A stretch of 64,000 nucleotides of DNA from Blasia pusilla. Taxonomy: Eukaryota; Marchantiophyta; Marchantiopsida; Blasiales. The stretch spans positions 52,018,001-52,082,000 of the forward strand of contig CM114271.1 in NCBI GenBank assembly GCA_050084515.1. The letters are read 5' to 3'. Positions within the stretch are counted from its first letter, which is position 1. Every line of letters starts with the position of its first letter. A model generated the notes under the pieces. It saw only the letters and a list, made by a program, of their open reading frames with translations, did not search any database and was not told the DNA's origin. The position numbers were made by a program, and so were the translations under genes. Of this stretch, positions 61,903-64,000 are shown piece after piece.

Positions 61903-64000
61903 TCAGCGACTTTGGGAGGAGCTGTTCTGCTTCTGCCATGGTTTAATCAATCGCCATCGCTGGCCCAGCCAGGTGGAAAGACGAGTCAGAGTGATCAAGC
62001 TTCGGAGCAAGCTACGGGCCCTCACCAGTGCCTCCCGGGTTCCTCTTGCTGCGCGAGCTACCGCTGGCGTCACCTCCTTCACTTGCACGCTGGCCCTCTC
62101 CTGCAGCATAGCTACCCCAGTGAACAGCAAAGATGTGGTTGGCAAATGTATCCACCAAAGCTTTAATTGTAGCAAGTAGCAGTATATTGCTGAATGACAG
62201 CTGCTATGCTAATCTTACTGGGTGTTAGAGCTGCATCTAACTCCTACAGAACTAAGCCCAAACACATCCATCGACTGTCCATGTTCTTGACAAAATTTGA
62301 CAACTTCAAGAGAGACAGCGAATGTGAAGATAGGTCTTCTTAGGAATGTCGGCAAGGCACAAAACAGATTTGACATGATTTTCTGGGCAGCCTTTGAGCA
62401 GAATTTTTATGAATGTAAGGGCACAATTAAATATTCTAACCAACTATCTGACGAGGACATCTCCTTTCACCTTTCAGAACCACTTCAGATATCCACTCTA
62501 GATACTTGGAGTAGGCAAAATTCTAGGTGGCTGAAGAAAGCCACCAGAGTTTGTTTTCACTCAAAGAATTCATTCACTCACCCACGGAATTGAAACTGCC
62601 AAGGCGGCGAATTCCATCCTCAGCAGCTCGAACTGCACGAGCAGAGCTCCTTACACCTTCAGAAATCTCCTGGCTGCAGAAGTTCCCCAACTATCCAGAT
62701 TTTTAAAGCGCGTAAATGAAAAATCCTCTCACCAACTCTCCTTCCAATGAGAGTCTGCATGTGAAATGTTTGTACGCATCCATAACAGCCAATGTGCACA
62801 TACATACCTCAAACACTAGGAACTTGTGTGTGTGTACTCAACACTAATCCTTAATTCAATATCAAATCTAGATCAATTCTGCAACCTGAAACCCAATTCT
62901 GCAACTGATAAGACAAATGAAAGAGCGAGCTTCTCGAAACCTTACCCTAGGTCACTGAGTTCCATGGTGAGATCACTGATCTCCATTCCAGATAATCTCA
63001 CAGCAGCCATGGTCCCTGGAAGTTCCTCTCGCGCGGCATCTGCTAGCTTTCCTAGGGACTCGGCTGCTTTCTTGAAAGCCTAAAAAAACAGAACACCAGT
63101 CAAAGCATTGAACAACAGACGCTCGTTCTTCACTCTTCATTACACTCTCATGTCACCCATGGACAGAGTAGTCACAATTTAGTTTATGCCATCACCTTAG
63201 TCCAAGTAAAAGTCTCCAAGAACTATTGTCAGTTCTGTGATCCAATCAACCACTTAAATCCGAGATTCTCTAAAAAGCATTCTAGCAGGGTTAGTGGCGA
63301 CTCTTGCAGCAGAATTGAGGTGACCTAAAAGTCTCAATGCGATGAAACAATGCTTTTCGTTTCAGTTGGGTCAAGAGGTGTACAATCAAAGTGGGAATCG
63401 CCGCCAGAAGAATGCAAGAAAGTGCTCCAGTGCTCTGCAAATTGCCATTCACAAACCATTACCAATGTAGTTATCACAACACATTCAGCTCCCAACTATG
63501 ATCTCATCTGCCTACCACTCTTACACTAACTGGGTCCATTCATTCGGGCCACTACACAGCACGACTACTCCATTCTAGGATAAGCTCAGAAACCCATTCG
63601 ATCAAGGCTGCTCGACATTTCGACCACAGAAGTGGAGAAATAAACGCAAGTGCCTAATGGTGAATGGCTAAGGTATTGGGTGAACGGCTCGCTAGTGCTC
63701 ACCACGCAGGCCGTGACGCCCAGAAGAAGGAGATGGCGATCAGTGAAGTTCAGCTGCCTGAGCACCACCGGGGCCAATGTGGCTGTCCCAGTGCTGCCAG
63801 AGAGGGTGTTTGCATCAGGAGAAGCTTCCAACTCACTGACAGCAATCGTAGAATTCGCTGGCTCCTCTGTGGTAGACCTGCGTCTTCTTCCAATGTCTGA
63901 AAGGAACCTGATAGTCTGTGGCCCCTTCCTGCTCATGCACACGGCAGGCAACGCCATTTCTTGCACCAACTGCAGCCTCCTCGTGGACAAGAAGGCACTC
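61903..64000 (-). CDS. Conserved plant membrane protein of unknown function, 5' end off the window
   Basis: Exons on the minus strand: 64000-63703 (open at the edge), 63434-63384, 63079-62946, 62673-62582 and 62111-61903 (stop TGA). Joins keep frame; the last acceptor (TAG at 62114-62112, after a purine-rich run) is the least certain. The Arg/Ser-rich N-terminal part suggests an organelle transit region. A hydrophobic segment spans the first junction (HLLLLGVTACV joined to STGALSCILLAAIPTLI). The next exon reads AFKKAAESLGKLADAAREEL then GTMAAVRLSGMEISDLTMEL, followed by SDLGQEISEGVRSSARAVRA. I recall this block as strongly conserved in an unnamed plant family, probably plastid-located. The amphipathic helix suggests a coiled coil. 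Function is unknown; no gene symbol is offered. Confidence 0.8.

Overview
This is nuclear DNA from a land plant. It contains a RALF peptide gene, a GDSL esterase/lipase gene, an organellar polynucleotide phosphorylase gene with 16 exons, GA-rich 5' leaders, telo-boxes, Helitrons and Ty3/gypsy relics. Long AT-rich intergenic stretches alternate with GC-rich gene ends. The degenerate retroelement types resemble ones I associate with bryophytes, lycophytes and streptophyte algae, but the window does not fix the species.

Layout. 1-5450: AT-rich, no supported gene, several hairpins. 5450-8760: GC-rich island with GA/CT microsatellites and minisatellites; promoter-like, no recognisable protein. 8760-13900: AT-rich, with a small GC island (11.05-11.65 kb) and a 47-bp minisatellite (11.74-12.16 kb). 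13.9-19.0 kb: a 5'-truncated, frameshifted Ty3/gypsy element on the minus strand whose Pol ends in a PHD finger, with LTR pieces. 20.4-25.4 kb: intact five-exon GDSL gene (+). 26.27-27.12 kb: six-unit tandem repeat. 27.5-30.0 kb: Helitron-like elements and a 0.9-1.0 kb tandem duplication. 30.2-30.45 kb: large foldback. 30.7-32.0 kb: second, badly decayed copy of the PHD-ended gypsy element (-). 32.2-34.6 kb: decayed reverse-transcriptase element (+). 35.1-44.2 kb: mitochondrial-type PNPase gene (+), with a GC-AG intron and a Helitron-like insertion in intron 14. 44.2-51.2 kb: AT-rich, (TA)n, LTR-like fragments and a GC-rich dispersed repeat. 51.3-52.7 kb: RALF precursor (+). 52.7-55.3 kb: GC-moderate tail, no gene seen. 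55.3-61.5 kb: AT-rich, with a second copy of the 49-kb repeat. 61.9-64.0 kb: 3' part of a conserved plant membrane-protein gene (-) running off the right edge.

The four protein-coding genes are functionally unrelated: secreted peptide signalling, a secreted esterase/lipase, organelle RNA processing, and a probable organelle membrane protein. The rest is mostly decaying transposon sequence. The most interesting observation is that two independent gypsy copies both end Pol with a PHD finger directly before the stop. A Helitron-like family with copies inside the PNPase gene and within the tandem duplication comes next. Splice sites were placed by hand from reading frame, splice dinucleotides and recalled family patterns; no alignment or transcript search was run.
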